Origin: Acridotheres tristis
Lineage: Eukaryota; Chordata; Aves; Passeriformes; Sturnidae
Direction: 5' to 3'
DNA: 64,000 bases
NCBI GenBank assembly: GCA_037013685.1
Contig: CM072919.1
Span: forward strand, 33,915,820 to 33,979,819
Part shown: piece by piece, positions 1-13,275 of the stretch
Numbering within the stretch: the first letter of the stretch is position 1
Layout of the letters: every line of letters starts with the position of its first letter
Program-made: the position numbers and the translations under genes
The notes under the pieces: generated by a model
The model's input: only the letters and a program-made list of their open reading frames with translations
Told to the model about the DNA's origin: nothing
Databases searched by the model: none

Positions 1-91
1 CAAAGTGCTGCAGGAATGTTCAGTTAGAGCTGTGTGGAAAGGGGACTATGGTCGGATTTGTAAGTAGATTACACTTCTTTTTTTTGGTCAG

Positions 92-224
92 AGCTCTTTC
101 TGATGCTTTCGTGGTGACTTGCCACCTCCAGGCAGTCCCACAGTGCTGGTGTTATGCTTGTGAGACCTGCTGGCAAGGGACCTGGCTGCCTGCAGCTCTT
201 GTCACCACTGTCTCCAAAGGAGAG
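92..224 (+). other. exon-like segment with strong splice-site matches
   Basis: A pyrimidine tract (cttctttttttttgg) followed by TCAG ends at base 91, and GAG|GTAAGTG gives a near-consensus donor at 225-230. The 133 bp between them are more G+C-rich than their surroundings. They stay open in one plus frame, which ends in phase 0 at the donor; the peptide is cysteine-rich and I do not recognise it. It could be a coding exon, a non-coding RNA exon or chance. No partner exon can be assigned with confidence. Confidence 0.2.
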
Positions 225-921
225 GTAAGTGACATCAGGGCTCTTGTACATATCAGCATGTCTCCACTAAATAAATGTTGAAGTTTTTCGCTGTCAAACA
301 TATATATTTTCATAAAAGCTTTGGATAGTATTTTCCTTCTTGGCTGTTGCATCACTCAGAGATAAATCTGAAGTGAACTGCCAGTCTCCAAAATGAACAG
401 GTGGGAGGAAGATTTGATAGACACATGGACACAGAAATAACCTCTGTTTATTCTCTTATTAGAGAAATAGTAAGACTATATCTGAGTAAGTTTAAGCTGA
501 AAGGAATTTCTTGGGAATGCTTGATTGTCCTCTGTGTAGAATGTATTTTTAGCAATCTTCTGCTTATAGAAAGAACAGTTTTCTGCTGTTGACATTCCAA
601 AAATAGCTATGAGTAAAACCCATTAGATTTTATGCAGGGAAAATATTAGTTTTTTCTCTTTGATTCATCTCACCAGTGAGAGAAAATGCATCCTCTGGAT
701 CTAGAGAAAATGAAATTATTATTGTTCCCCTGATGTTATGAGAGCTGAAGGGAGAAGGGAGGAAGCTAATTGGAAGAAAATTAATACTACTCAAACTTCC
801 ACAAGAAAAGTCAATTTTTTAAAGTGAAAATACAGTAGAAGCTAGTTAAATTTCAGTCCTTTAAGACATGCATTTTCCTTGAGGCAGTAAAGCCATGACT
901 AATATTAGTCTCCATTAGCTG
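225..921. other. non-coding, no feature seen
   Basis: A+T-rich unique-looking DNA. Only short chance reading frames (up to about 63 codons) are present, and no repeat was recognised. Confidence 0.5.
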
Positions 922-1135
922 TGTGGTGGGTTGGTGCAGGAACCAAACACCCACTGGACTGCTTGCTTACTCCCACCACCCAACTGGAAAAGAAGGGAGA
1001 GAGTAGGAAGAATGGAAGTGAAGCTTATGAGTGAGGTAAAAAGAGGGGTAGTACTTACTAGTTACCTTTATGGAAAAAATCAGCTTGATCTGGGAAAATG
1101 AGATTAATTGATTGCCAATGTAAATAGATTTGTTT
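922..1135 (-). mobile_element. ERVL-type LTR fragment (3' portion)
   Basis: Read on the plus strand, it starts TGTGGTGGGTTGG, passes through a cccaccacccaactgg block and ends near a run resembling attaattgattgccaat. This is the order seen in the reverse complement of the 3' end of avian ERVL LTRs. The LTR at 38193-39233 in this window carries the same motifs in the opposite orientation. Only about 210 bp survive and the U3 part is missing, so it is an old truncated solo-LTR remnant. Orientation is inferred from the family pattern. Confidence 0.5.
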
Positions 1136-1140
1136 GGGTT

Positions 1141-1350
1141 TTTTTATGCACATACCTGTAATATTTATATTGATATATAGACTAGAAATAATTTATACAG
1201 ATATATCTTTCTATAAATATAAGAACACATACCTCAGGCAACTCTGTAGTATATATGCTTATTTGACTATAAAATTGCTATTAGAATACAATTATATAAA
1301 ATATATAAAATATATAAGATATATAAATATACAATTATGGAATTTTTGAT
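1141..1350. repeat. A+T-rich low-complexity tract
   Basis: Almost pure A/T with repeated atatataaa-type units, densest at about 1285-1335. It abuts the truncated LTR. No coding potential. Confidence 0.75.
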
Positions 1351-4300
1351 TTGGCCATTGGAAAACAAACATGAAAAAGAGTCAAGCATTTACCAGACTG
1401 GGGAAAACTCTAGTCTTCCTTCCTTTCCCTGGCTCACCTTCATCCTTGACCTGTGTCCTGAAGTGGGTCTGTTCGACCTGTTTGAAAATGCCAGTTCTGG
1501 GACTGGGCAGCCCTGGTCTCTCATCTCACTGACCGTGTTGCAGCACACAGCTGCCAGAACTTGGACACCCACATCCAATACTCTTGGCAATGTAAACAAA
1601 GTCAAAACAGACACCATTTCCCCCCACAAATCTCCAGCAAAAGCTTTTATGGAGATTATGGAGAGTCTTTAGAGAGATAGATGGACCTATTTGTTATAAA
1701 AATTGTTAAAAGGTCCAAATATTTAAAAAACTGGTAATTGCAAATAAATCTGTAAGTGAAAGATGAAAATATGGTTTAGATAGCAACTTCATTGCCTAAC
1801 ACATTCAATTAAACTCATAGCCTTAAGGCAGACAAGTCAAAATTTCTCCTTTGTTCTTTGAATATGTTTTCAAAACATAAACTTACAAGTAGAATTGGAA
1901 ATATTGTAAAGAAGTATATGCAGAAACTAATTAGACTGAGCAGAGATGAATAGGAGTAATAAGACTACTGCGCAACTTCTAACTTAATTTGATCTTTGGC
2001 AAGATTGAGTTTCAAGGGAGAAAATAATAGAAGAAGATTAGAGATTTTTGAGAAACAAGCAGAGGTAATATTAAGTGAATGAGGCTTTCCTTGCTGCAAT
2101 TTTGGATAGGGAATAATGTAGAACAACTATGAGGACCTTCAGTTTTCCATCCCATATCAACCAAAATTTAGGCCTCTTCAGATTGCTTATTCCTTGACTG
2201 GTGCTGGAGGGTGGAAGCTAAAATTTATGTGGTTGGGGAGTCATGTGAAGTTTGGGCACAAGCTGGAGCAAAGCATAAAACTGATATTCAAATACAATGA
2301 GGGGGAGAAAAAATAAGTAAACAAGAAAGAGAGACAGGCAGCAGGATAAAAAGCAAGGGAGCGTGTTGTGGAGGACACTTTTTACTGTGGCAGCTGAACA
2401 TTAAAATATGAAGTTCTGAAGATGAGTCATGTTGCCTGACTGAGGGTGCTGCTGTCAACACATGGAACCAGGAATACCTTGGATTTTACTTCTTCCTCAA
2501 AACTTAACAAAGCAGACTCCTCAATGCAAGTGTCTAGGCTTTGGTGGAAATTACATTCTCTTTCTTTGAATGCTCAAGTGCCCTAGAGGTACCTATCCAG
2601 GTACCTCTGTGAGAGATACAATTATTTGATATTTCATAGAGGGTCTGTTTTAACTCTTTGCCAAAGGAAGAGTCTTCTATGCTCTTTGGGACTCCAAGTG
2701 CACTTGCACCAGTAGTTTTCAGGGATACTTCCAGACTGTCTGATTTTCAGGTCCAAGCTCTGGGCCAGGGCTGAAACTCCAAAACTGGCTTGGACACCGT
2801 ACTGTAAATAAATGTGCCATGTAGTGTAGAGAGATTATTTATCCAATGTTTATCCAATATATCATTCAGATGTACCAGGACTAAGGAGACCTTAATGTTG
2901 AACAAAAAAAACTTCCTGTGCCTTTCACTGATATGTCATTTGAGTATCCAAATTTCTTATCTTCATCTGAAAATATGAGATGGTAAATTTGTCAATTTTC
3001 TTTTCTGCTGGTGAGTTCTGCACAATGTTAAAACAAATCCACCCCAAACCACTGTTTCCTAAGATGGAAATTCTTCAAATACTGCAGTGACAAAGTTGTT
3101 ACTCACCCTTAGGCAGTTTTTTGAACTCTCAAATGCATATTTCTCCTTAATTATCAATATGTTTGAGCAAGAAAAATGCTTATTTTTATTCTGATAGATT
3201 CTTATCTATTCCCTTTTATTTATTACAGGCAAACCCCTAACACATCAGATGAATTACTTTAGCAATTGCTATTCCCAACCACTCCTTCAATAGTACACAC
3301 ATTTGTAATGGAAAATAATTTATTCCAAGAAGCTTTCAGCATCTTAGAGACAATCTTGTACAGTCACTTCCAATTGTTTTGCCTGTATTTTCCATAAAAA
3401 GGAACATCTTTTTTTTTCTGGAGGAGTTTTATACTAAGTAAAAGATATATCTCTCTAAGGCCTGGTAGCCTAGTTCATGTACACACAGGTACTGCCCTCT
3501 CATCCCAAAACAGTGAGGATTTGATCCTTGCTAATGGTGCATTTCGCACAGTCCTTCGGACTCTGTTATGTGCATACCATCTGCCCTACCACTGACTGCC
3601 ACAGAACATTCTGTACCCTGAGCAGGAAGACTGGCAGGCAGTGTGCAGCTCCTGTCATGTCATTTGTTCTAGCACCTTCTTGTTCCTGTTTCTGGCCTTT
3701 GAAACCTGTCTCTGAGCCTGGCCACTGATGCTAGTCCTGTTGGGCAGCCCCAGACAAGGGTCTTGGCTTACCATGCTGCTGAATGCCCATGGAGGTGACA
3801 GGAGCATCATGCCAAGCTTGGTGTGAGCATGTACCCAGGAGGGCTCTGAGGTCTGCTCTCCTCAGGATCTTTTAGCTGTGAACTGTTGGTTTGCAGAGCA
3901 GACAACCTGCAGAGCTGCCTTTCCTGTTCTCATGGAGGACACACAGAGGGAATGTCTCAGTAGTCTTCAAGAAAGTAAATACTTGTTATAAACAGCTCTA
4001 CTGAAGACTCCTCCTCTCCATCTTCACATATTGCTGTATAAATCCAAATATTTTGGGCTTTTTCTAAACAACAGAAAAGACAATGACATGCAAATGTACT
4101 CCTGACATTGGATAAGGCACAATTGTAAGAAACTTCTCTGGCATTATTGCCACAACATTGTTAATTTTTCTGCTCTCAGTAAGAACTGATGACGCTATGC
4201 AGATACTGTGGCTGTTCTGTGTTGGGGGTACCAATATTTGGGAGTACTTGCAGCTAGAGGGAGAAATTCCTGTCAAGGAAGACATTGTGATTCTCCTTGG

Positions 4301-7300
4301 AGCTCGTTCACAGAGCTTATTAATTGAGCACAGTGAGCATTTTCAGAATGACAACTTGACTTTGAGAAATGTGAGGAAATTCTACTGAACTAAATGTGGA
4401 AATAGAAAGTTACTCTCTAACAACTATAAGCATCTATTTTTTCCTTTTCTTACCATTACTAAGGTTAGTGATAAGTCATCAAATTCTATATTTCTTATAT
4501 TTCATCTACTTACTCTTTTTCCATGGTGATTAAGTGAAAGTCACCTGTGTCTAAGGAATAATTGTAATTTATAATTCTGTTGTGAAACTCATGTCACAGG
4601 ATTTTGTCAGAATTGTAAGATGTCTCAGAATAGGATTGAAAACTCTTTGTTCCTGGGTATCCAGGAGTATGCTTATTCCTGGGTACTTTAACAAATATGT
4701 TATGATAGTCCAGGTGTTTCAGTGCAGGAAGATTTTTGAGGCTCCTCTTGGCAGAGGATGTATAGTAAAATAAAGAGTCACTTTGCACTTCATTTACACA
4801 TCTATTTTAGGCTGTGAGTGGGGATAGGATGCCCGAGTAGCAGTATTAATTTGATTCAAGAAAGCAGGTTTTGTGATCACAGCTGGGTGGTGCCAGCCCA
4901 TTGATTTTTTACTGCAATATATTCCTTTCCTGAGTTTATTATATTATGGCTACATAGTTGGAGCTGATATTAGAAATGATTGTCTCTCTGTTTTACCAGC
5001 TTTGGATGTATTAGAATTCTTCTGGATGCAGACTTGGCATTTAAATTTTTATATCAGTTTCTCTCAGTACTATAGCTCTTTCACAGTCTGGATAGTGCAT
5101 AGATTTTCATAGCTCATGGATAGTCTTCATCTAGTGAGGAACAGTAGTATTATGGTATTTCCATACCCAGAGGACAAGAAAGGGATCTGCTTCTCTTTCC
5201 TCCAAAACAATCAGCTGGAAAAAAGGTAACTTTTCTTCAGGCTTTGTTTGGGTGTAGTGCAAAGAAAGAATGCAGTGGAAACAGTGATATCTGTCAACAT
5301 TTTCATCATTATTCAGACCTTCTCGTCAAGTGGAATTGATAGTAGGCTCAGAATTGTATAGATATCTGGAAGGTGCTTCTCAGAATTATGTCACCAATTT
5401 TGGTCACGTATTTCATTTTTTTCAGAGAGGAACAGAGGGAATTCAAGGGTACCGGACTAAAAAAAAAAGCCCTGAAAGATTTTGGTTTCAGACAAAGAAA
5501 ATAAATATAATGGTGACATTCGTAAAGTAAATAATGAGGGGTCAAACAATTTTATCAGTTTTTTATTTAGATACAGCCTCTCTCTATGATGTGCCTTACA
5601 TTTTTCCTGCCAGGTAGAAAGACAAGGCGTCATGAAAGAATTTTCTAATTTTGATTGCTCCATGTGGTAGGATAAATCTGCTATGGACCAACAGGAAATC
5701 CCCAATTACTTCATAGTCTTCCTTCCATTGTGATATCTTCAGTGTTTTAGAAAACACATATTCATTGTAATTCTTCTTCATGTGTATGGTTTATCTTTGC
5801 TATGGGTGATTGAAATGAACTAATTCTGAAGGCCTTTTTGGGAGGGGAAAAATATTTCTTTTTGTGTTTGATCTCTGTATCAAAACAGATCAAAAATATT
5901 AAAACCTGAGAATTACAGGGGTGTCCCTCTCTTCACAACATTAATATGAACTGTTCTTACTGCTCAATTCCCCTTTATCAATTAAAGCTTGCCATGACAG
6001 AGACTCTCTCTCCTCCCCAAAACATAGATCTTACTGCAAAAAGAGTGAGTTAACCTTCGATTTTGACCTTTAATAAATGTTGCAGAAGATTCTGCAGTAA
6101 GAAAAAGTCCCATTTAGAAATGTAAGATTTTTAGTTTCAAAGTGATCAAAAAACCCGTATTGAACCAAGGCTTTTTTTCAGGTTTGACTTCAAGACTATT
6201 TATTCTTCTCCCTGAAATCATGTCGACATGTCGTGTTTTTGCTTCTAGTATTTTGGTCATTCAAAACCATTTGCTTGGAGATTTTCCTGCCAAACTGTAG
6301 GCAACTTCTTTTCTGTGTCCCTTTGCTTGTCCTTCACAGGATGTAGCCACAGCTCTGCTGCTGAGAGGATGCTCTGCTGATTGTCACTGCTTTCCTACCC
6401 TTATGCTGCACAGAAGAGGTGATTTGCTGGAAGCATATGACTGAACTGGGTTAGAGAAAGTGTGCATTCTGCATAGGAATGCCCAGATCTGGGGTGGTAA
6501 GCCTCCCCTTTGGCCTTTCTAACGTGCTTTGTCAGTGTCCTTTCTGACAGTGATAGCTCCAGCACCTACAAAGAGCTTCATGAATCACTGGTATTTGAAA
6601 CACATGTCATTTGAGTGTGATGATGGGGGGAAAAAAGAAATAGGCAAGCAGGATAACCGTCTTGGGGATCACAGTGTGAGCCAGAAAAGCATAGGGGTGG
6701 GAGGAGAAAATAAAGTCAGCTGTGCAAGAGAAAATTTGGAGTAGAAAGCAGGCCACCAGAGCCCTAAATGAAATAGGATTGTAGTCAGCCTGCTGCATAA
6801 CTAATTCATTTTTCAGCTAAATCTGCAAAGATCTCTCTTTATAGGCTACATCAAATTTTGCAGGACTGAACAAGGTCTGCAGAACTGGACGTGCTAGCTT
6901 ACAAGAGATAATGAAAAGGACTGGCCAGTAAAGAGTTCCAGTGCACTCAGTAATTCCAGTGCAGAATGACCAGAGAAGAATACGAAGTCTGTACTGAATT
7001 ACATGAAGAGTCTCTGGGCTGGGAATCAGAAGGCAAAAGAAACAGTAGAAACCTGTCACCCACAGAAAGCTCTGTACATGGGAAATAGCTGGTGTATGGT
7101 GAGGCTGTGTTACCACTTGCCAAGCTGGATGACTGACCAGATCTGTCACCACTAATGTCCTTCAGAGCTCTTCTTATTTTCTCTTTGCCAAGATGTAAGC
7201 TGGGGTCCCAAGCTGCATGCTCAGGGTAGGATCTGTGTTACTACTTCTCAAAAGTACAAAAACCACAACTCTGCTAAACAGCAATATATTTTTGGGAACC

Positions 7301-10249
7301 CTTTTTAACTTCTGTCATGCCCATGTCTGTGCTGCTGCCAGAACTATTGCTGACTTAAGGAAGAGGTGGTATTTTTCCTCTAGCCTGTTATTTTCATTTT
7401 TTAAGCAGTTAGTGACTTTTTCTTTGTGAGGAAACTCAAGATTTTCATAGGATTTTAAAATCCTTTCCACTTCTGATTCAGATCCTTGCATCAACCACAT
7501 GATAAGAATATGTTCTCCTTGGCTTTAAGAAGGCAGACACCTCTAGTTCTATACCAGAGGACCCAGACTGCTGTTCACCCAGAGCAGTTCAGCTGTAAAC
7601 TTTCCATGCCGTGTGTCTGCATCTGCCTGTGTCCTGTTTTGTCCTTGGAAGACAGAGCATATGTGTTAAGCAAGTGTATTCTAATGGTACATGTAGGTGC
7701 AGCTACTGCAAAGGCAAACAGAGCACTTACATGGTGCTGTCCTTACATGGTGCTCGTGCCCTTTTGGCCTTGACCAGTCCCAGCTTAACTGATCTGAGGG
7801 ACAGCATCAGAGCACCCTGCTTAGACACTAAACTGTGTTGAGTCATTTGTGAGGAAGAGTGAAAGAAAACTGGCGTAATTAAAACTGAGGAATATTTTCC
7901 TTTGTGATTTTAATAGGTCAACACTTCTTTCAGGAATGAAAATAATTTCAAGGATATTTCCCAAGAGACACGGGACAATGGATTTAGGCAATGGGAGAGA
8001 CACATTTCCTGCTCCTTTGAACTTCACTCGTTTCACTGAAGTTTCCCATTCTATCTTTCAGAGACTAATTTTGAGAACTTATCATACACAGTGAAAGACT
8101 CATGTTACTGAGTGATGCCTGGTCTGAGGCGTTTTTGACATTTTCCCATAGTTACTTTTTAAGATTTTTTTTTTTACCTCGATTTTACCTAGATTGCTTG
8201 TGGTTGATATGGAATGATGGCATGGGCTTGTTCCATGTAGATCACTATCCCAGTCTGACTTGTGCCAGGGCAAAGACTGTACTATATTTTCTGAAAATAT
8301 TATTTCCTCCTTACTTCTGCCCTTGTTGTATTGGATCAGGTTCCGCCTGATAGCTGTGATGCCAATAAATCACTCTACCCCAGGAAAGTCTCTATTGCTT
8401 TGAGTTCTACATTACTGGATTAAGAATATTGGCTATTTGATTAAGAACAATGAATATTTTTAGTTTAATTATGGCAATAAGTGCTTCTTCTGTAGTTTCT
8501 GTTCTCCTTCACTTTCTAATTATTTTGTGCAGTTTCCCACACTTTTTCTGAAAACGTCAAAGAGTTTTTTTCACAAAAAATGGCTTCCAGCCTAATTTCC
8601 CCTTCCCAATGAAAAGTCCCTTTCTTCTGGCATGAATTGACTAAATACTACCCGAAGACAAGAGTTTTTGATGTTTTGTAAAAAAACCATGAAATCAGAA
8701 ACAGGAAAATTGTGCTGGTTGTTGATTCTTTGGGTAGTTCTGAGAAGCATTTCTTTTTTCATATTTTGTTAGACAGGAAAAAACCGAAATAAACAAAGCA
8801 GCATTGGTTGATTTATCAGACATGTTGAGTCTAAAACAAAAACCTTGATTTCAAGGATCTTACTATCTTCTTTGTATCAGAACCAGTCCTTCAATATTGA
8901 GCTGACATCTGTACTTAGTGGTTTACAGGACTGCTTGTACAACTGCTTCTGTACCCTCATCTGACTTGGCCGACAGCTCTTTACAGTTAGAACTATTTAA
9001 GTTGCATTTAGGGAGAAACAGTCATCACTTGTAAACACTCTTTTTGTAGGAACGTCCATGATTCAACTTCTAGCTCTCCACCTTCACAAGAACACTACAA
9101 AGTCATATAGAAAATATAAAGCATATAAAGCAGAAGAACATATGACACTTTGAAACTACTCCTTTCCTGAGGTCACCATGGTTTCCTTTCAGACAACTCT
9201 CTAAAGGATGCTCAGGAAATCTCATCATCTCATTTAGAGAGAAATGGTTTTGTTTCTTTTTCTTAAACCACGTGTCCTCAGAGGTCCTTCCAGGAATAAC
9301 CAACAAACATCTACAGCTGGGGAAGAAGAGTGACTATGAGGATGCTGTGAGCTCACTGATGAAGAAACTTTAACAACAAAATAGAGGGAAAAGTTGAGTT
9401 ATGTGGAATGCCGTGTGCCATCCCGTGTCTGTCACCACAAAGTTAAAATTTTGCAAGGAGCTGAAAATAAGAAGGGTTAGTTATCAAGGGCTGGCAGAAA
9501 GCTTTCAGATAAAGCTTTGTGATTTCTAAATCCTGCTTCCTGCAGGAAGAATCAAAAGCTGTCTAATTTCGATAGAAAAAATAAACTTAGGACAAGGCAT
9601 TAAAAAAGTTAAAATATCTTCTTTATAATCTGTATGTCCTTTGTGTGCATCTTTTGTGCTTGCTCCCATTTGGTGCAAATGACTGTCATAACCCTCATAT
9701 TGGCAGAGTAAAATGCACTTTAAACCTCAAGCCGTATGAAGAATAAAATTACCTCTTTGAGACGAGACACACTAAGTGCACCACTTCCTACAAAGTGGCA
9801 AAAATAATGAGCAGATGCTGAAGTACTCAGGATTGCTATACACTCTTCCAGCAGTTGCATATTCCCAGGAGTTAAAATTGCATGCACATCAAATGGAGAA
9901 TTAGTAACATGGATTTCTAGGTGTAGGGAAAGAGATTCATTAGTAAATACTATCTGGCAGACAGAAGAAAAATGGGAAGATGTCTCATAATTTTCACTGC
10001 AAGTCAGTGGAAGGGACTGAGAGCAGGACAGATTAGAGAGATGTCTGAAGAAGAAGAAAAATAAAAGCTCGTGATCAGCCTATGAATGAGGATGTGAAGG
10101 GGCACTTGTATTGCTTCTGCATCAATCTGGACAGGTATCTCAGTGGAAAACTGGTAATTCCTCTTAATTTTTATCAAAGAAAATCCAAGTGGTTTATTGA
10201 TTTATTAAGTATATATGAAATTATACATTCAGAATCCAGACTCAGACTG
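1351..10249. other. 8.9 kb non-coding stretch, no element recognised
   Basis: I found no protein motif, RNA gene or repeat family in this stretch. The longest reading frames are about 110 codons and look random. A perfect 9-bp hairpin (AGAGGTACC, six-base loop) lies at 2585-2608. Old, highly diverged repeats may be present but cannot be recognised by eye. Confidence 0.5.
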
Positions 10250-11080
10250 CTGTAAAGGGTTTTATAAGTACAGAGTCATAAAAGGAAGGCCAGTAAAAAT
10301 GTGGGCCCAGTGCTGAATGAAGTGGGAGTCCTGCTGAGATTGGACATTGCAAAACATGAGTACTTAATGCCCTCTTTGCCTCAGACTTTACTGGCGAGAC
10401 TGACCTTCAGGAATCCCAGGGACCAGAGACCAGGTGAAGCCTGGAAGAAAGAACACATGAAAAGGTGATCAGGTCAGGGAATACTTATGCAAACTGGACA
10501 AAGGTAAATCCATGAATCCTGATGTGATACACGTGCAAGAACTGGAGAAGCTGGCTCAGGCCTGGCTCACAGACAGCTGGCTCACCAGTGCTGCAATTGA
10601 GTTCCAGTTGTGGTATCACCAGTATGAGAGAGACACAGACATATTGGGAGGGTCCAGCAAAGCACCACTATGGCATTAAGGGACTGGGGCATTTCTCGTG
10701 TGAGGAAAGATTTAGAAAGCTAAGACTGTTCAGCTGGTAAAAAAGATAGTTCAGGAGGGAATGTTACCAATACATGCAGAGAAGGGAGATTGGAAAGAAG
10801 TGAAGCCAAGCTCTTTTCAGTGTTGCCTGGTGAGAGGCAGTGGGTACTTAATGAAATATAGGAGGTTCCTCCTGAACACTAGGAAATAATTTTTCACTGT
10901 AGGGATGATAAAAAATTGGCACAGATCACACAGAGACACTGTGCATCATGCCTCCTTGGAAATCTTCAAAAACCACTTGACATGTTCCTGGGCGATTGAC
11001 TGTTCCTGGCCCTGCTTCAGGAGAGGGAGTTGGACAGATTGCCTCCAGAGATCCATTCCAGACTCAGCCATCCTGTGAGT
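10250..11080 (+). mobile_element. CR1 LINE with internal deletion
   Basis: The left part (about 10275-10570) matches the CR1 ORF2 region between endonuclease and reverse transcriptase: gtgggcccagtgctgaatga, then a segment reading like 'sequence tag ... FASDFTG', then aaactggacaaaggtaaatcc before the conserved GxHxR-type region. The right part (about 10590-11075) matches the end of ORF2 and the 3' UTR: gagagacacagacatattgg, gggactggggcatttctc, ctcctgaacactaggaaa and tggacagattgcctccagag. Most of the reverse-transcriptase domain that should lie between is absent. It is highly diverged, has many stops and no intact octamer tail. CR1 is the dominant avian LINE; this copy is dead. Confidence 0.8.
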
Positions 11081-11839
11081 CTTTGATACTGTTATCAGCA
11101 TTACAACAGATAAACTACTAAATGTGTATAAACACTTTCCAACCTCCAAAATAAGAACCTCCAAAAGCCCTCACCTCCTCCACTTTCACACAGTTAGGTG
11201 CAGTTACCTCCTTCACTTCGAACATGTGAGTTTCATGCATTTCTCTTTCCTGGCAATGTGATTCTCCTACTACAGTTCTTTTCTGTGCTATAGGACATAC
11301 TCAATGTTCAGCGGTGCTTAGGCTGCCCCATAAAGTCCACATAGCCTGCTCTAGCGGGGTAGGTGTTATGTGATCTCTGTGCATAGTCTGGGCTGGGGTT
11401 GCATGTCTTTGAGCCTCAGCCAGCTGGAGAGCAGCTGCTGGCAGTGGGGAGGAAGATGTTCCAGGCTGTGGAGATGCCTTTGTCTGTGATGTTTCTACAG
11501 TGTCAAATTGGTCTGACTGCTGCTCCGACCTCACTGCTCCACTCTAGGAATGCTCCCCATCACCACAATTCAGTGCTCCTTTCCTGTTATTCTATTTGAC
11601 TCTCTCTGTGTTCAAAAGTTGCTTGGTAATCTCCTGGTTATGGTTTGATCTGTCTGAAGGTCATCATTCTCTTCAACACTATCAGCTGGAGCTCAAACTA
11701 TGTCAGGCAATTTTGAGTGTGTCGTGCACACAGTTTACACTCATGTTTGCATGTTAATACTTTTGCTAGGGTGGTGTGTGGTGTGGTCCATTCTCACAGG
11801 AAAAATATAGAGAAGACTTGTTCTGGATGGCGAGAAAAT
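11081..11839. other. non-coding, no feature seen
   Basis: The 11290-11560 part is somewhat richer in G+C but contains only chance open frames. No repeat family was recognised. Confidence 0.45.
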
Positions 11840-11975
11840 AAAAGATGATGGACATAAATATATAGGAAATCCCCATCTGACATGTGGAAAAACTTCTTTC
11901 CCTGGACAGCTGTGCAGCCTACCAGAGAGCTGTGGAGATCCTTGAAGATATCTAAACTTTTACTGGAAAAATTGC
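11840..11975 (+). mobile_element. old CR1 3' fragment
   Basis: The order aaaaacttctttccctg, then gctgtgcagcctaccagag and agctgtggagatccttgaag, follows the CR1 3' region. The family form there is an 'aaacttcttt...' block, a 'gcccagagag' block and 'gtggagtctcc', then 'ggagatattcaaa'. It is about 135 bp, strongly diverged and without the terminal octamers. Confidence 0.5.
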
Positions 11976-13155
11976 TTAGAAAGCTTTTCTACTTCACTCT
12001 GCTTTAAGCAAAAGGAGAGTACTGGAAAGTGCAAGAAATTTCTACCAGGCTACATTTTTGTGTAAATGGCAAACCTGTGGAAAATGTCAATGTTGTGAAA
12101 TGTTATTCTACAGCAAATGATAGTGATGGGCCAAAATATTTTGATTCTGCTTAAAAAGAAGATTCTCAGCATTTCATTTTAGAATTGATGAAATAATTGG
12201 ATTTGATTTGAACAGAGAGCTTGTACTGTTAGACTCCTTTCTGTGCAATGCTGCCAAAACACCCCATTCTGCAATTCTGCAAATAAAGGTTCCCAAGACA
12301 AATAATGCCCTTTTCTCAGAGTAAGATGTCTGTAATCCAGGTGAAAAACTCACTCAAATCAGACTGTGTAAGAGAGACAGGGCAGACAGAGTAACAAACT
12401 AAAGGTCTGAAGAATTGCCATATTCATACAAAAACAAATAGAGCAAGCATAACTGGCTTAGACAGAAAAAATTGGCTTGCTGAAACAATGTTGCTTGGAA
12501 CCCTATGTAAGAGATAATTTTTTTCTTTTCTTTTTGAAAGACAGTTGATAGGAAAATAGTGTTTTCTGAATAATTGCACTGTTTCTTTTTCTCACCTTCC
12601 TTGATGGAAATAGTCCTGAGTATGTCCTGCAGTATATACAACACACCCTTGCAGTGCTTATTAATGTGTCATAATTTTAAGAGCTCAAGTGCATTCTGTC
12701 TAACAAGAAATGTTAAAATATCTTCATCAGACTTCATAATATGCGAGATGTGCTGGGCTTATTAATGCCTCCAGAAGAGTTGTGACCTGGTGTCAGACTA
12801 GATTTGTCAACACAAAAATTTTCTTGGGTTTTAAAAGCTGAAATAGAAAAATAGAAAACCTACTAAGCTTTTAAAAAGCATTAATTAGCACTGAAATTCT
12901 CACAGTACTGGAAGACCTTGGAAATTGCCACTTGACATAAATGTGAGCTAGTGTGAAGAGCAAAGCCCCTGTTAGAGCTGGAATATATGTTAAATGTAAT
13001 CTGCAAGGAATTTTACCTTACTAAGTACTCTGTAAAATGTTTTTCAGGATTTGGAAGTAAAAAATTGATGAATTGTATCAAATTAAAGAATGAAGAAATC
13101 ACTTTCCCATTTTGAAATCTCCAAAAATATTTCACGAAAATCAATTCCCGCCCAA
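11976..13155. other. non-coding, no feature seen
   Basis: A+T-rich unique-looking DNA. No open frame of note and no recognisable repeat. Confidence 0.5.
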
Positions 13156-13275
13156 GTGATAAGTTATTATAGGATGGGATTTTTTGTGTTGGTTTTTTTC
13201 CATTAGCTTGTATTTGTGTGCTTTTGTTTGTTTGTTTGGGTTTTTCTGTTTCTTAGTGTTTTTTTTTTTTTTTTA
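13156..13275. repeat. T-rich low-complexity tract
   Basis: Repeated tttgtttgtttggg and tggttttttt units end in a run of 16 T (13259-13274). This is simple sequence of the kind common in bird introns. Confidence 0.75.

Noticed and set aside
5880..5940. CR1 reverse-transcriptase motif (a PENYR-like stretch)
   Set aside because: The match is limited to about ten codons and no flanking CR1 sequence supports it.
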